Below, one piece after another: positions 9,533 through 19,312 of a stretch of 64,000 nucleotides of DNA (within the stretch, counting starts at the first letter, position 1; each line of letters starts with the position of its first letter). The translations under genes were made by a program, and so were the position numbers. The DNA is from Huiozyma naganishii CBS 8797 (Eukaryota; Ascomycota; Saccharomycetes; Saccharomycetales; Saccharomycetaceae). Location: positions 62,001-126,000 of the forward strand of contig NC_035924.1 in assembly GCF_000348985.1 (NCBI RefSeq), in the 5' to 3' direction. Under the pieces are notes generated by a model. That model saw only the letters and a program-made list of their open reading frames with translations. It searched no databases and had not been told where the DNA came from.

Positions 9533-11086
9533 TCAATCCAATCGCTCGATTTGCGAAGTCTCGATCTGACTCAGCTCTTGTGCCTCGCGCTTACCTCTCT
9601 CGACATCCAGCATTTCAAGAATGGGCAACGACAGCAACAAGAGAGCAAAAAGCAGGTAGAACGCATACCTGATGTTGTGCGTTCTATCCGTGACAAGTCC
9701 AATAAGGAATGGCCCGACAATCGACGAACCTTTGTCAGTGATGCTGAATAAGCTGAAAAAAGTGGACTCTTTGCCCTTTGGGATGATCAAACTGAAGACG
9801 GACCTCGAGACGGCGGATAACCCACCGAGGGAGATTCCGTACCAAACAGCGAGTATGTACATTTCGAATTTGTGCTTTAGTCCAATGCTATCAAACACAA
9901 ACCCTAGCATACCGTATAATGGGATGAAACTTGCCCAGCAGATGATGTATATCAGCGTGCGATGTGGTAGCCAGTTTAACTTTTTGGAAAGAAACTGCGG
10001 GATGACAAATGCACCAATCATTGCGTTGATCATTGTCAACACGCTAATCGTTATCAGGTTTAACGTAGTCATGTGTAATTCAGTCTTGGAGAAAAGAATG
10101 GCAGTGGAGTTGATCGTCGTTATTGCGTCACTGATGATGAACCAACTTAGCAGAAAAATCATGACATCTCTGAGTAGTCTTGCGTGCACAAACGCATCCC
10201 ACAGAGAGGACCAGCCGTAAGTCAGAGATTTTAGAGTAAGCCTCCGTTTCGCCACCAAATTGGTGTAGGGGGACCGTTCTGCGACAGGTGCGATATTCGA
10301 ATTTTCCTCTGTGTGAGTGGTCAACTGTTCTGGCAGATCGTGGAAAAGCCAGATCATTGGACATTGCCAAATTAACCACCAGACACCAACAAGTAACACC
10401 GCGATCTGGACATCCACCTTCGTTTTGCTCATGTTGATTAACAACATTGACATCAGCTGAACAAGCAGTGCACTGGAGTACCCTATACTTGCACCCCTAC
10501 CGCTGATAATACTCGTTAGTTTATCCTCCACCTCGCTGACATCAAATTTAGCCAAACTAGTGGAGAATACCGGCAACAGAGAGTTCCCCACCACGTTTAT
10601 AACTCCAAAGCAGGAGTTAGCAATGATGTACAGTAATGGTAAAGTGTAAAACTGCGCCGTGTCTAGTCTCGATATTCCGATCGTGGCCAAGGCCCCTATG
10701 ATACTGAAAAGAACCAGGACATTACCTTTGAACTTCACCGAATTCCAGCAATCGACGATCCCCGACACAGTAATGACGACCACAGTTTGGAACAAAACAG
10801 AAATCGAAAATGTATACAATGGGAAACTAGAGGTATCAATCATCAGCCTTTTGTTGAACAAGGGCAGAAGACATTTGGCATGTTCAGGGGTGCAGCGCCG
10901 CGAATGGTTCTCCAATTGCACACCATTGGCTCTCGCAAACTGTTCAAGCAGCAGAGGTACGTACGTAGACACAACGGACACGACAAATGGCTCGCTAGAG
11001 AACGAGTAGAAATACCAGCCTTTGATATTGTTCTTTACAAGCCTCAAATACGCGGTGTCCACCGGATCTAGCGCACCACTTTCCAT
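9533..11086 (-). CDS. ATG22: Vacuolar amino acid effluxer Atg22
   Basis: A 517-residue polytopic protein (S. cerevisiae 528) of the Atg22 branch of the major facilitator superfamily. It exports amino acids such as leucine from the vacuole after autophagic breakdown. It has about twelve hydrophobic segments. The N-terminal block DTAYLRLVKNNIKGWYFYSFSSEPFVVS contains the Atg22 family signature GWYFYSFSSEPF. Later blocks include SFIPLYGMLGF and WYGISLGGLSAVSRSVFSLIIPKGKES. The first ATG (11086) is used. It converges with GID7, leaving only a 165-bp gap, and sits next to SRO9 as in S. cerevisiae. Confidence 0.94.
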   Translation of the reverse strand: MESGALDPVDTAYLRLVKNNIKGWYFYSFSSEPFVVSVVSTYVPLLLEQFARANGVQLENHSRRCTPEHAKCLLPLFNKRLMIDTSSFPLYTFSISVLFQTVVVITVSGIVDCWNSVKFKGNVLVLFSIIGALATIGISRLDTAQFYTLPLLYIIANSCFGVINVVGNSLLPVFSTSLAKFDVSEVEDKLTSIISGRGASIGYSSALLVQLMSMLLINMSKTKVDVQIAVLLVGVWWLIWQCPMIWLFHDLPEQLTTHTEENSNIAPVAERSPYTNLVAKRRLTLKSLTYGWSSLWDAFVHARLLRDVMIFLLSWFIISDAITTINSTAILFSKTELHMTTLNLITISVLTMINAMIGAFVIPQFLSKKLNWLPHRTLIYIICWASFIPLYGMLGFVFDSIGLKHKFEMYILAVWYGISLGGLSAVSRSVFSLIIPKGKESTFFSLFSITDKGSSIVGPFLIGLVTDRTHNIRYAFYLLFALLLLSLPILEMLDVERGKREAQELSQIETSQIERLD

Positions 11087-11712
11087 ATCTCGTCAAATTG
11101 GACAAGTTTTTACGTGGGTCCTTTGCAACAATGGAAGGTACGCCCTTCGTAACAAGAACGACTGCGAATCAACAAGTATTCTGTATGGGTGACGTTCACG
11201 TCAAAAAGGTCTGATATTTCAGTTCTACGATTTCTTTCAATATTTTTTGTTCAAAATCCCTCAAAGCGTTGACATTTGTATACGAGGTCAATTATACCTG
11301 CTCTTTCGCGAGGGAGTGAGAGTTGTCCAGGGACTCATAGTAGCATTGATTTTGATTACATGTTTCAGACTTTACTTTACTTTTCTTTCAAAGGAGTGTT
11401 AGTCTATGTAGAGGATATGTACATTGATAGGATACAAAAAGGTCAGAAAAAAAAAAGAGAAAAAAAGAGAGGGAGATAAGCTTAGTAGGAGTGGAATATG
11501 ACCCTGCTGCCTTCCGTGTACTTTCGAATTTGGTTTGGGATACGTTATACTAGTTAAAAAACTGGTGTCAGATATGTTTGGGCTTTTTTTTCTATTTTAT
11601 TTTTGGTTAAAGGTAGTTTACAATATTATTAGTTTGGAGTTAACGTTTGATGTCTCTTTAAATGCATAGGATATTATGACGAAGGGAAAGCGCCTCAGGA
11701 TTAATGATCTGA
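11087..11712. other. ATG22-SRO9 intergenic region
   Basis: A 626-bp AT-rich region between two minus-strand genes. It contains the ATG22 upstream region and the SRO9 3' flank. It has a purine-rich A run at about 11447-11475 and T runs at about 11585-11605. I see no gene or RNA in it. Confidence 0.6.
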
Positions 11713-13236
11713 TTATGCGGATTCTGGTTGAACTTCCACTGCATGGTCGGCTTTTGCCCCATTTTCTGGCTGGGCGTCTTCCTCAGTAGATTGTGCAGAG
11801 TTTTCAGGAGTGCTGGAGGTGGAGGTGGCTTGACTTTGGTTGTGTTCGTGTTCATGTTCGTGCTCATGTTCATGCTCGTGGTGGTAGTTGTGTTGGCTGT
11901 TGTTGTATTGCTGTGGGTATGCGGATCTTGGGATGTTGATCACCTTCATTCCAAAGTCATCCAACACGTCGCCAGTTAAAATTGCCTCCACCGTCAGTTC
12001 CTGCTTTGGAGTCGCATCCTTTTGTGTCCATTTCTCCCAGTCCTTAGCACGTAGGAAGAATCTTTCGAATGGATCCTCGCCAGTGACGTTCACCTCGATG
12101 CCGTCCTTCTTCAAAGAGGCCTGGGCAACGTCGATAGTCGAGTTTTCATTTGCGACGATTTCCCTCAGCGATGCGAAGATGTTCTGTGGGTCGCCACCAA
12201 AGGAGAACTGTCTCATTCTGGAAAATGTGTTGACAACACTCATGGGGACAAACCCATCCTTCAAGAAATTGCTCTTCAAAAAGTTGTCCTTCTCCAAGTT
12301 TTCGTCACTGAAGTAGTATTCCATTTGGTTAGCCACCGTGTTGATCGCTCTTGTTGTGGGCCAGTATGGATATATGTACTGTTGCAACTGCAGCAGCTGT
12401 TTCGGTTGCTGGTACCGTCTGTTGTTTGGCGAGGAACGGCGCCTGTGGCTGTTGTCCTGGGATTCGCCGTTGTGGTGGTACTTTTTCGTTTGGTACATGC
12501 TGTCTTGATTCTGGTCGTTCGCGGTCCCGTTCTGATGCGGTCTGTTCTTAAGATACCTTCTTTGGTTTTTCTGAGGTTTCTGATTGCTGTTGTCATTGCT
12601 GCCGTTGTGCTGCTGGTGTTGGTGCTGGTGGTGGTTTCTGGAGGTTTCTGAGTTTTCGTTATCGGCTGACGTTTTCTCCTCTGTGTTTGCGTCTGCATCT
12701 GCGTTTACTTGCTGCTCTTGTTTCACATTGTCTGATTCAGCAGTTGATGCGACTGCGTTTTCCTCAGCAGATTTCTCGTTTTGCTTACCCTTTGGCTGTT
12801 TCTTAGAACCCTGTCTCTTCTTCTTTTGACCGGTGGTGGCGTTGGGTCCCTTGCCCGAGTTCTGTCTTCTGCTGCCACCATTCCCGCTTCCCTGTTTGCC
12901 GGAAGAGATTGTGATGGAGACCTCAATTGGCACCCATTTCGTGGAGGCAGACGATTTCAAAACGGGAGTTGGTCCTCTCGACTTCTTTTTGTTGGAGTCT
13001 GATCTTTCGATCGCAATTGCAGACGTGGGGACTTCAGTCTCGACGGATTTCCATGGCGATTTCGTTGGCAGAGGTGCTGGGGTCAGATTGACAGCCTGTT
13101 TCACTGGAGGGGTGTTTTCCTTAGCCGGTTCAGTGTCACTGGTCTTCGCACTGGCAACCTCGTAGTTGTTGGTGTTCTCCTCTGTGATGCTCGCAACGGG
13201 GGCAAGATCTTCTTTACTCTCAACTGCTGCGGACAT
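11713..13236 (-). CDS. SRO9: La-motif RNA-binding protein Sro9 (Sro9/Slf1 family)
   Basis: A 507-residue cytoplasmic RNA-binding protein associated with translating ribosomes. The first 270 residues are disordered and rich in Lys, Ser, Gln and Asn. A typical La motif spans roughly 300-390, with ANQMEYYFSDENLEKDNFLK, GFVPMSVVNTFSRMRQFSFG and a following block with SLREIVANENSTIDV. The tail carries a run of alternating His-Glu pairs (about residues 455-467, DNA 11835-11880). S. cerevisiae has two copies, SRO9 and SLF1. Position between ATG22 and GFD2 fits SRO9, since SLF1 lies beside the GFD2 paralogue in the sister region. A PAC-RRPE element pair lies 123 bp upstream of the ATG. Confidence 0.92.
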   Translation of the reverse strand: MSAAVESKEDLAPVASITEENTNNYEVASAKTSDTEPAKENTPPVKQAVNLTPAPLPTKSPWKSVETEVPTSAIAIERSDSNKKKSRGPTPVLKSSASTKWVPIEVSITISSGKQGSGNGGSRRQNSGKGPNATTGQKKKRQGSKKQPKGKQNEKSAEENAVASTAESDNVKQEQQVNADADANTEEKTSADNENSETSRNHHQHQHQQHNGSNDNSNQKPQKNQRRYLKNRPHQNGTANDQNQDSMYQTKKYHHNGESQDNSHRRRSSPNNRRYQQPKQLLQLQQYIYPYWPTTRAINTVANQMEYYFSDENLEKDNFLKSNFLKDGFVPMSVVNTFSRMRQFSFGGDPQNIFASLREIVANENSTIDVAQASLKKDGIEVNVTGEDPFERFFLRAKDWEKWTQKDATPKQELTVEAILTGDVLDDFGMKVINIPRSAYPQQYNNSQHNYHHEHEHEHEHEHEHNQSQATSTSSTPENSAQSTEEDAQPENGAKADHAVEVQPESA

Positions 13237-13823
13237 TTTCTTCAGAATTCACCAATATACGCAATGAGTGTGCTAGTCTTCTAGGAACAGATTGGTAATA
13301 CAAAAGAAGCAGTACACGCAGTGACCAATAAGTGGCAAACGCTTCAAATCAGAAGAAAGCGATGAGTTGAAAAATTTGGGCACAACTAAAACTGTTTTTT
13401 TTTTCAGTGCGTGGGTGAAAAAATTTTCTACGTCGTTTGAAGTGATGAAGTTGGGTCTGCAGTATGTGTGATGGTGGTGTAGAGCGTTTCGATGTCTGCC
13501 ATAGACATCGGGTTGACACGGACCCTTGGCGATGGGGACTCACTCTCGGGTGTACATATGAGTGGTTCCCACGTTAAAATTATTGGGGTTTGTGTGCCGT
13601 TCGAGGTGGTGGGTGTCACCTTCGAAGGGCGATCTGCAGAATGTTTCCTGTTTGGGTAGAAGGCCAAAAAGCTAAAACTGGGAAATAAAGAAATGAAATA
13701 GCAGTATTACAGGCGTGAACCACACCGACGTGCACATTCTGAACGGTTGTTGCCTTGCTATGTCTGTGAAGGTAGTGTTTCACGGGCTTTTTCAGATAGA
13801 GCAAGGCTTGGTGTATCCACATA
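13237..13823. other. SRO9-GFD2 divergent promoter region
   Basis: This 587-bp region separates two divergent genes. The SRO9 side carries adjacent PAC and RRPE elements (13359-13377) and a nine-T run near 13392. The GFD2 side is unremarkable. Short open frames on the minus strand near 13430-13990 overlap GFD2 or its promoter and look fortuitous. Confidence 0.65.
13359..13377 (+). promoter_or_regulatory. Adjacent PAC and RRPE elements upstream of SRO9
   Basis: GCGATGAG (13359-13366) is an exact PAC element (Dot6/Tod6 site). TGAAAAATTT (13368-13377) is a near-complete RRPE (Stb3 site). They are one base apart. The pair is the classic signature of ribosome-biogenesis and translation genes. It lies 123 bp upstream of the SRO9 ATG and about 450 bp from that of GFD2, so SRO9 is the likely target. 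Confidence 0.8.
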
Positions 13824-15236
13824 ATGACAGTTTCTGCGCTGGATCTGAAGCAATTCATCAATAATGGGCGTGTCACAGTAACGCCCGCGTCTAAAAAAGA
13901 TGAGCTCAGTGGTCCTATGGCAGGGCTGAAACTGACCGGTGAATCGTACCTTCTCGACAACTTTGAGCATTACGCGAAATTGAGACACGTTGCATATTCA
14001 GAGCAAACAGGTGGCCAGGACGCCGCCCTCTCGGAGTATCTTGCGGAGCTGGAAACAACCTTCAACGAACGGTACAACGCGAGCAACGAAGAACTGGAGG
14101 CACTTAAAGATGATGCGAAAATTGAATGGTGTAAGGGAGAAGGTATTGATGCGCCCATAGTAGACGGGAAATGCATTCTTACAGCGGAGCAAATGAAGAA
14201 CCAAGAGCTGAGAAAGAAGCTCGATACCTTGACCAGAGAATACTACCCACACGTATACGCCAAGCCGGGAACGGACAAATTCAGCTTTATATCCAACAGT
14301 ATTAGGTTGGTATCGGAGAATCAAACTATATGTTTCTCTGTCGACACGGAACAATACGAGTTCGACCACGACGAGATCATGGAGATCGGTATATCCGTGT
14401 ACGACCCAAGAGAGAACTTGAACACACGGACGATCCCGATCACCAGAAACTACCAGCTGGTCGTAAGAGAGTCCATTGGCCAACGGAACCGCAAACACGT
14501 CTGCGATTACAAGGATTGCTACCTTTTGGGCGAATCCCTTGTACTGAGCCGCAAAGAGTGCGTCCGTTTCATTCAGCATTTGGTAAATTACTACTTTATT
14601 TGTACTACTCCAGAGGACAGGACGTGGTCACGGGCCATCTTAGCGCACAACGCGAGTGGAGATATACACCTTTTGAAAGATATGGGGGTCAAATTCCCTT
14701 GCCCTATAGACTACGATCTGAAGACTCTCTCCTCGAATAGCATATACGTGCTGGATACTGAGAAATTGCACAAGTGGTGTTACGGTGAAATATGTTGTAA
14801 CCTTGGTAGAATGTTGCAACTTCACCGAATCCCACATTCATTCCTGCATAACAGTGGCAACGATGCACACTACACTTTACAGTTGCTTTTGGCCCTCTGC
14901 GATATAAACCATAGAAGGGTGTACCGATTGGATGATCTTAAGTACATGGGTGACAAGATCAGGACATTCCTACGAGAAATCAAGGAATCTCCGGGGAAAG
15001 TTCTGCCCATGAGTTACGCTGTTGCCGTGTTGGAGCACTTAGATCCCGCACCGGCACCTCCACCCGCACCGGCACCTCAGAAACCCGACAAGGGCAAGCA
15101 GAAAAGCGATAAGGGCAAGAAGAAAAATCGCAGGGAGAGGAAGCAACGTTTCAGGGAACTTCTCCCACAGACGGAGTTCCACGGAATGCGGGCCTACGAC
15201 ACTGCAGAGAGGGCATTTCTGGCAACTCTCAAATAG
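13824..15236 (+). CDS. GFD2: Gfd2 family protein with a DEDDh exonuclease-like domain
   Basis: A 470-residue homologue of S. cerevisiae Gfd2 (YCL036W) and its paralogue YDR514C. Gfd2 was found as a high-copy suppressor of an mRNA-export (dbp5) mutant, and its molecular role is poorly known. The C-terminal half looks like an RNase-H-fold DEDDh exonuclease: FSVDTE (D174, E176), HNASGD (D280), then LHNSGNDAHYTL (H342, D347). All five expected acidic and histidine positions are present. A proline/alanine and Lys-rich stretch (about 414-440) precedes the tail. It lies between SRO9 and GRX1, as in both S. cerevisiae copies. The nuclease activity is inference from motifs. Confidence 0.88.
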   Translation: MTVSALDLKQFINNGRVTVTPASKKDELSGPMAGLKLTGESYLLDNFEHYAKLRHVAYSEQTGGQDAALSEYLAELETTFNERYNASNEELEALKDDAKIEWCKGEGIDAPIVDGKCILTAEQMKNQELRKKLDTLTREYYPHVYAKPGTDKFSFISNSIRLVSENQTICFSVDTEQYEFDHDEIMEIGISVYDPRENLNTRTIPITRNYQLVVRESIGQRNRKHVCDYKDCYLLGESLVLSRKECVRFIQHLVNYYFICTTPEDRTWSRAILAHNASGDIHLLKDMGVKFPCPIDYDLKTLSSNSIYVLDTEKLHKWCYGEICCNLGRMLQLHRIPHSFLHNSGNDAHYTLQLLLALCDINHRRVYRLDDLKYMGDKIRTFLREIKESPGKVLPMSYAVAVLEHLDPAPAPPPAPAPQKPDKGKQKSDKGKKKNRRERKQRFRELLPQTEFHGMRAYDTAERAFLATLK

Positions 15237-15333
15237 AGAAGGTCCACTGTAGTAAAGTATCATTCAAATTCCTATCTATACATACATACACTGTATATAG
15301 GAAAAAAATATAAAATTGCATAATCGCCCTTAT

Positions 15334-16254
<921 letters not shown>

Positions 16255-17355
16255 ATGGGGTTTTGGTCAAGCCACCAACACTCGGCAATAACAGACACCG
16301 TTGACCGGATAGTCTCGTCGCAGAAGTATCCGCTGGAAGTAGAGCTGGATAACTTGGTAAACCTGATCAGGGAGTCCAGCGACTATGAGTACACGATGAA
16401 TCAGGAGGAGTGTGCCATTGTGTTGCGGAAGAAGCTCAAGTATGGGAACAAAGTGCAGCAGTCGCGGTCGTTGGACTTGCTGGACTTGTTCATCTCGCAA
16501 GGTTTGAAGTTTGGGACAATGTACAACGACGAGAAACTGCTCGACAGACTCGACGTTATTGCCAACAACAAGGATACCAACGGGAAGGGTGTCGTGTACA
16601 ACAAGAAGATTATCAGTAAAGCTGTCAAGTACATCATGGACTGGAACGCATACATCGTGGACATGGGCGCAGAATCCAGCAGGACATACGAGGGTATAGT
16701 CCGTCTGAAGGATACTCTGGGTACCGGTTCATCTTCCAGTCGCAGTAAAAGGACCCCAGATATTGATAGACAGCGTCTCAATAAGGGTGGGCCGGACATG
16801 GACAGGGACAGGCAAAGGTCCCGTAGGAGAGCTAACCAAAGGAGACATCGCGGTGGTTCTAACTTTATGGACGATGTGGCGGACGATTCCGTGTTCAGGG
16901 CACCACAGGACCCTGACTCCCTTTACAGGATCCCACAGATCGACTTGAAGAAACACGCACCCAAGATAAAGATGGTGATCAGCGACGCCCTCGCGGCAGC
17001 GGTATCGCTTGACAACGCGCTGATGGTCTTGCCAGAGAATAAGAACGCACTGACGGACAAGGACACCACATCCAAATTTATCCAGGCAAGAGCCATTAGA
17101 AGGAAAGTGCTCCGGTATTTACAACTCGTCACCGAGGGCGAGTTCTTGGGCAGTTTGATACACGCTAACGACGAGCTGGTGAAGGCACTCACTAAATACG
17201 ACGAAAGAACACAGGGCGAAGACGACGACGAGTCCTCTGATCTGAGTGAGGACGACTCAGATTTCTCAGACGACGACGAACCGAGCAGCTCCGGAGGTTT
17301 CCGCTCTGACGAAGCCGGCAGCGACGATCCATTTGCTGATAATCACCGCATCTAA
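16255..17355 (+). CDS. LSB5: VHS/GAT endocytosis and actin protein Lsb5
   Basis: A 366-residue homologue of yeast Lsb5 (354), an adaptor that binds Las17, Sla1 and ubiquitin at actin patches and endosomes. The N-terminal VHS domain (about 5-140) shows ITDTVDRIVSSQKYPLEVEL and SRSLDLLDLFISQGLKFG. A GAT-like helical domain spans about 225-320. The tail is strongly acidic and Ser-rich and ends DDPFADNHRI. The frame is open further upstream but has no ATG. MGFWSSHQH at 16255 aligns with the yeast start. Confidence 0.92.
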   Translation: MGFWSSHQHSAITDTVDRIVSSQKYPLEVELDNLVNLIRESSDYEYTMNQEECAIVLRKKLKYGNKVQQSRSLDLLDLFISQGLKFGTMYNDEKLLDRLDVIANNKDTNGKGVVYNKKIISKAVKYIMDWNAYIVDMGAESSRTYEGIVRLKDTLGTGSSSSRSKRTPDIDRQRLNKGGPDMDRDRQRSRRRANQRRHRGGSNFMDDVADDSVFRAPQDPDSLYRIPQIDLKKHAPKIKMVISDALAAAVSLDNALMVLPENKNALTDKDTTSKFIQARAIRRKVLRYLQLVTEGEFLGSLIHANDELVKALTKYDERTQGEDDDESSDLSEDDSDFSDDDEPSSSGGFRSDEAGSDDPFADNHRI

Positions 17356-17461
17356 AGATGTCGAGTCAAATGTCTTCCTCTGCCAAACGAATTGCCGAAC
17401 TAATACGGCTGTTACTTGTTAGCTGTAGATAGTTATAACATGTAGAGAATATGTAGATGGT

Positions 17462-17851
17462 TCAATCCTTCTTAAAGTTCAGCGAGAGACTGTTGACACA
17501 GTGTCTCACGTCCTTAGGCAACCCCAATGCCTGCTTCCAGCCTTCTCCTTGGAAGATGTGGCCCATGTGGCCCCCACAGTTGCTGCACACAATCTCGGTT
17601 CTTACCATGCCCCCGGAAGAGTCCGTCACGTACTTCAAAGAGTTCGGCAACTCCTCGTAGAAGGAGGGCCAGCCACACCCAGAGTCAAACTTTGTCTTAC
17701 TCTGGTATATCGGCTGCAGGCAGTTCGCACAGTAGTACGTCCCTTGCTCCTTGTTATTCAAGTACCGCCCGCTGTGTGCCGGTTCGGTCATCTTATCCCG
17801 CAAAATGCGCAGCTGTGCTGCACTTAACTGCTTGTTCCAACTGCCCGGCAT
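17462..17851 (-). CDS. MXR2: Methionine-R-sulfoxide reductase
   Basis: A 129-residue MsrB enzyme that reduces methionine-R-sulfoxide in proteins. Zinc is bound by two CxxC pairs (C41/C44 and C89/C92). The catalytic cysteine is in RHCVN (C118), and GCGWPSFYEE is the family signature. S. cerevisiae Mxr2 (168 residues) is mitochondrial and has an N-terminal presequence of about 35 residues. Here the first in-frame ATG (17851) leaves no presequence. The frame stays open for 31 more codons upstream to 17944, but without an ATG. The protein is therefore either cytosolic or made partly from a non-AUG start. It is divergent from STE50, as in S. cerevisiae. Confidence 0.9.
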   Translation of the reverse strand: MPGSWNKQLSAAQLRILRDKMTEPAHSGRYLNNKEQGTYYCANCLQPIYQSKTKFDSGCGWPSFYEELPNSLKYVTDSSGGMVRTEIVCSNCGGHMGHIFQGEGWKQALGLPKDVRHCVNSLSLNFKKD

Positions 17852-18076
17852 TCTGCTTGTCTGTGTGACTATGTGCTTGACTGTAACTTCCTCTGTTATC
17901 ACAGCCACCGATGACACCCTTAAGTGCTGCGACTGTAAATTCACTTTCGCACTGTGTTTCTGATATACGTTATTTTATCGTCAGAAGATGCTGCTAGCAG
18001 AGGGGTCCCCATCGTTGCGAGGGTTGGTATAAACGCATCACTCCCAGGGCATTCAGGATCTACTACACTGAACACG

Positions 18077-19192
18077 ATGTCACATTCGCGGCAGTCTTCC
18101 TCTGAGATTGGCCGTACGTTGACCGCGGCAGATGCTGTGGACGAGAACAACATCGTCAGTGGTGCTGGTGCTAATTGCAAGACACCGTTCATAAATGACG
18201 GCGACTGGAAGGAGTGGTCCGTGGAGAATGTCGTTAGTTGGTGCCAGACGTCACTGAATTTGCCAGACGACGATGTTCTGTGCCGACAACTCGCTGAGAA
18301 CGAAATAACTGGGGATCTGCTGCCCGAATTGTGTCTGGACGACTGTAAAGAGTTGTGTACAGGCGATAATGGTGCGGTTCCCGCTGTAGAGGGCACTGTT
18401 CAGAAGGCAATACGGTTCAAGCTGATGATTAACAAGCTGGTTAACGAAAACGGTACTCAAAAGGACGAGCTACAAGAGCAGCAAGAAAACATGGCCATAT
18501 CACTACGAAACTTGTACTCCACGGTCTCGACGAAGTTGCAAGAATATCAGACGCAGTACACTAGTCTTAGAATGGACCTGTTGGAACTGTTCAAGAATTC
18601 GAACAATGCAGCTACAGAACCTGCCACATCGCGTAATGGCAGTAGATCAGGTATCACTTCATCGGCACACATTACTTCTGCATCACAGTCACCGACCAGA
18701 ACCGCGAGACCACCAAACGTTAATACACACTCTGCACAGCAGGCCCAATTCCCGCCGCATAGCCAGCTGTCGCACTCGCATTCCCACACGGGGCATATCG
18801 CAAACAGCGCAATGAGCTCTCAGGGAGGTGGTCCACCACGGAAGGATAGTGCCGCCTTGGCTCATACTGGTGGTACGGCTGGAATCACAAGCGAGCCCTT
18901 AAAGCAGCTGCGGGCGTCTAAGGAAGATTCGTGTGAGCGGATTCTGAAGAACGCGATGAAACGACACAATTTGAACGACCATGATTGGAGACAGTACGTC
19001 CTTGTGCTTGGATACGGTGATCAAGAGCGCATCATCGAAATGCATGAGAAACCCGTCGTGATGTTCAAGAACCTGAAGCAGCAGGGGCTGCATCCGGCAA
19101 TCATGCTGCGAAGAAGAGGAGACTTCGAGGAGATGGCTTCCGGGAACAGTAGTAATGGAAGTAACAACAATACACCCGGTGGGAGATTGTGA
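18077..19192 (+). CDS. STE50: MAPK pathway adaptor Ste50
   Basis: A 371-residue adaptor that links the MAPKKK Ste11 to Cdc42 and to membrane sensors in the mating, filamentation and HOG pathways. An N-terminal SAM domain (about 35-120) contains WSVENVVSWCQ and GDLLPELCLDDCKELC. A C-terminal Ras-association domain (about 270-355) contains SCERILKNAMKRHNL and KQQGLHPAIMLRRRGDFEEM. The protein ends in TPGGRL, as in S. cerevisiae (346 residues). The linker is Ser/His-rich. The first ATG in this frame is at 18077; the open frame upstream has none. Confidence 0.95.
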   Translation: MSHSRQSSSEIGRTLTAADAVDENNIVSGAGANCKTPFINDGDWKEWSVENVVSWCQTSLNLPDDDVLCRQLAENEITGDLLPELCLDDCKELCTGDNGAVPAVEGTVQKAIRFKLMINKLVNENGTQKDELQEQQENMAISLRNLYSTVSTKLQEYQTQYTSLRMDLLELFKNSNNAATEPATSRNGSRSGITSSAHITSASQSPTRTARPPNVNTHSAQQAQFPPHSQLSHSHSHTGHIANSAMSSQGGGPPRKDSAALAHTGGTAGITSEPLKQLRASKEDSCERILKNAMKRHNLNDHDWRQYVLVLGYGDQERIIEMHEKPVVMFKNLKQQGLHPAIMLRRRGDFEEMASGNSSNGSNNNTPGGRL

Positions 19193-19211
19193 CACGCAAG
19201 CAGAGAGTGTG

Positions 19212-19213
<2 letters not shown>

Positions 19214-19261
<48 letters not shown>

Positions 19262-19272
19262 TGTGTGTGTGT
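19214..19272 (+). repeat. Compound (AG)n(TG)n microsatellite
   Basis: About 23 AG units (19214-19259) run directly into six TG units (to about 19272). It lies in the 120-bp gap between the convergent STE50 and RRP7 genes, so it falls in the 3' untranslated regions. Such a long perfect dinucleotide repeat should vary between strains. Confidence 0.95.
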
Positions 19273-19312
19273 CTATATGGACATTATCGAGTAGATATTA
19301 TTATACAAGTTC

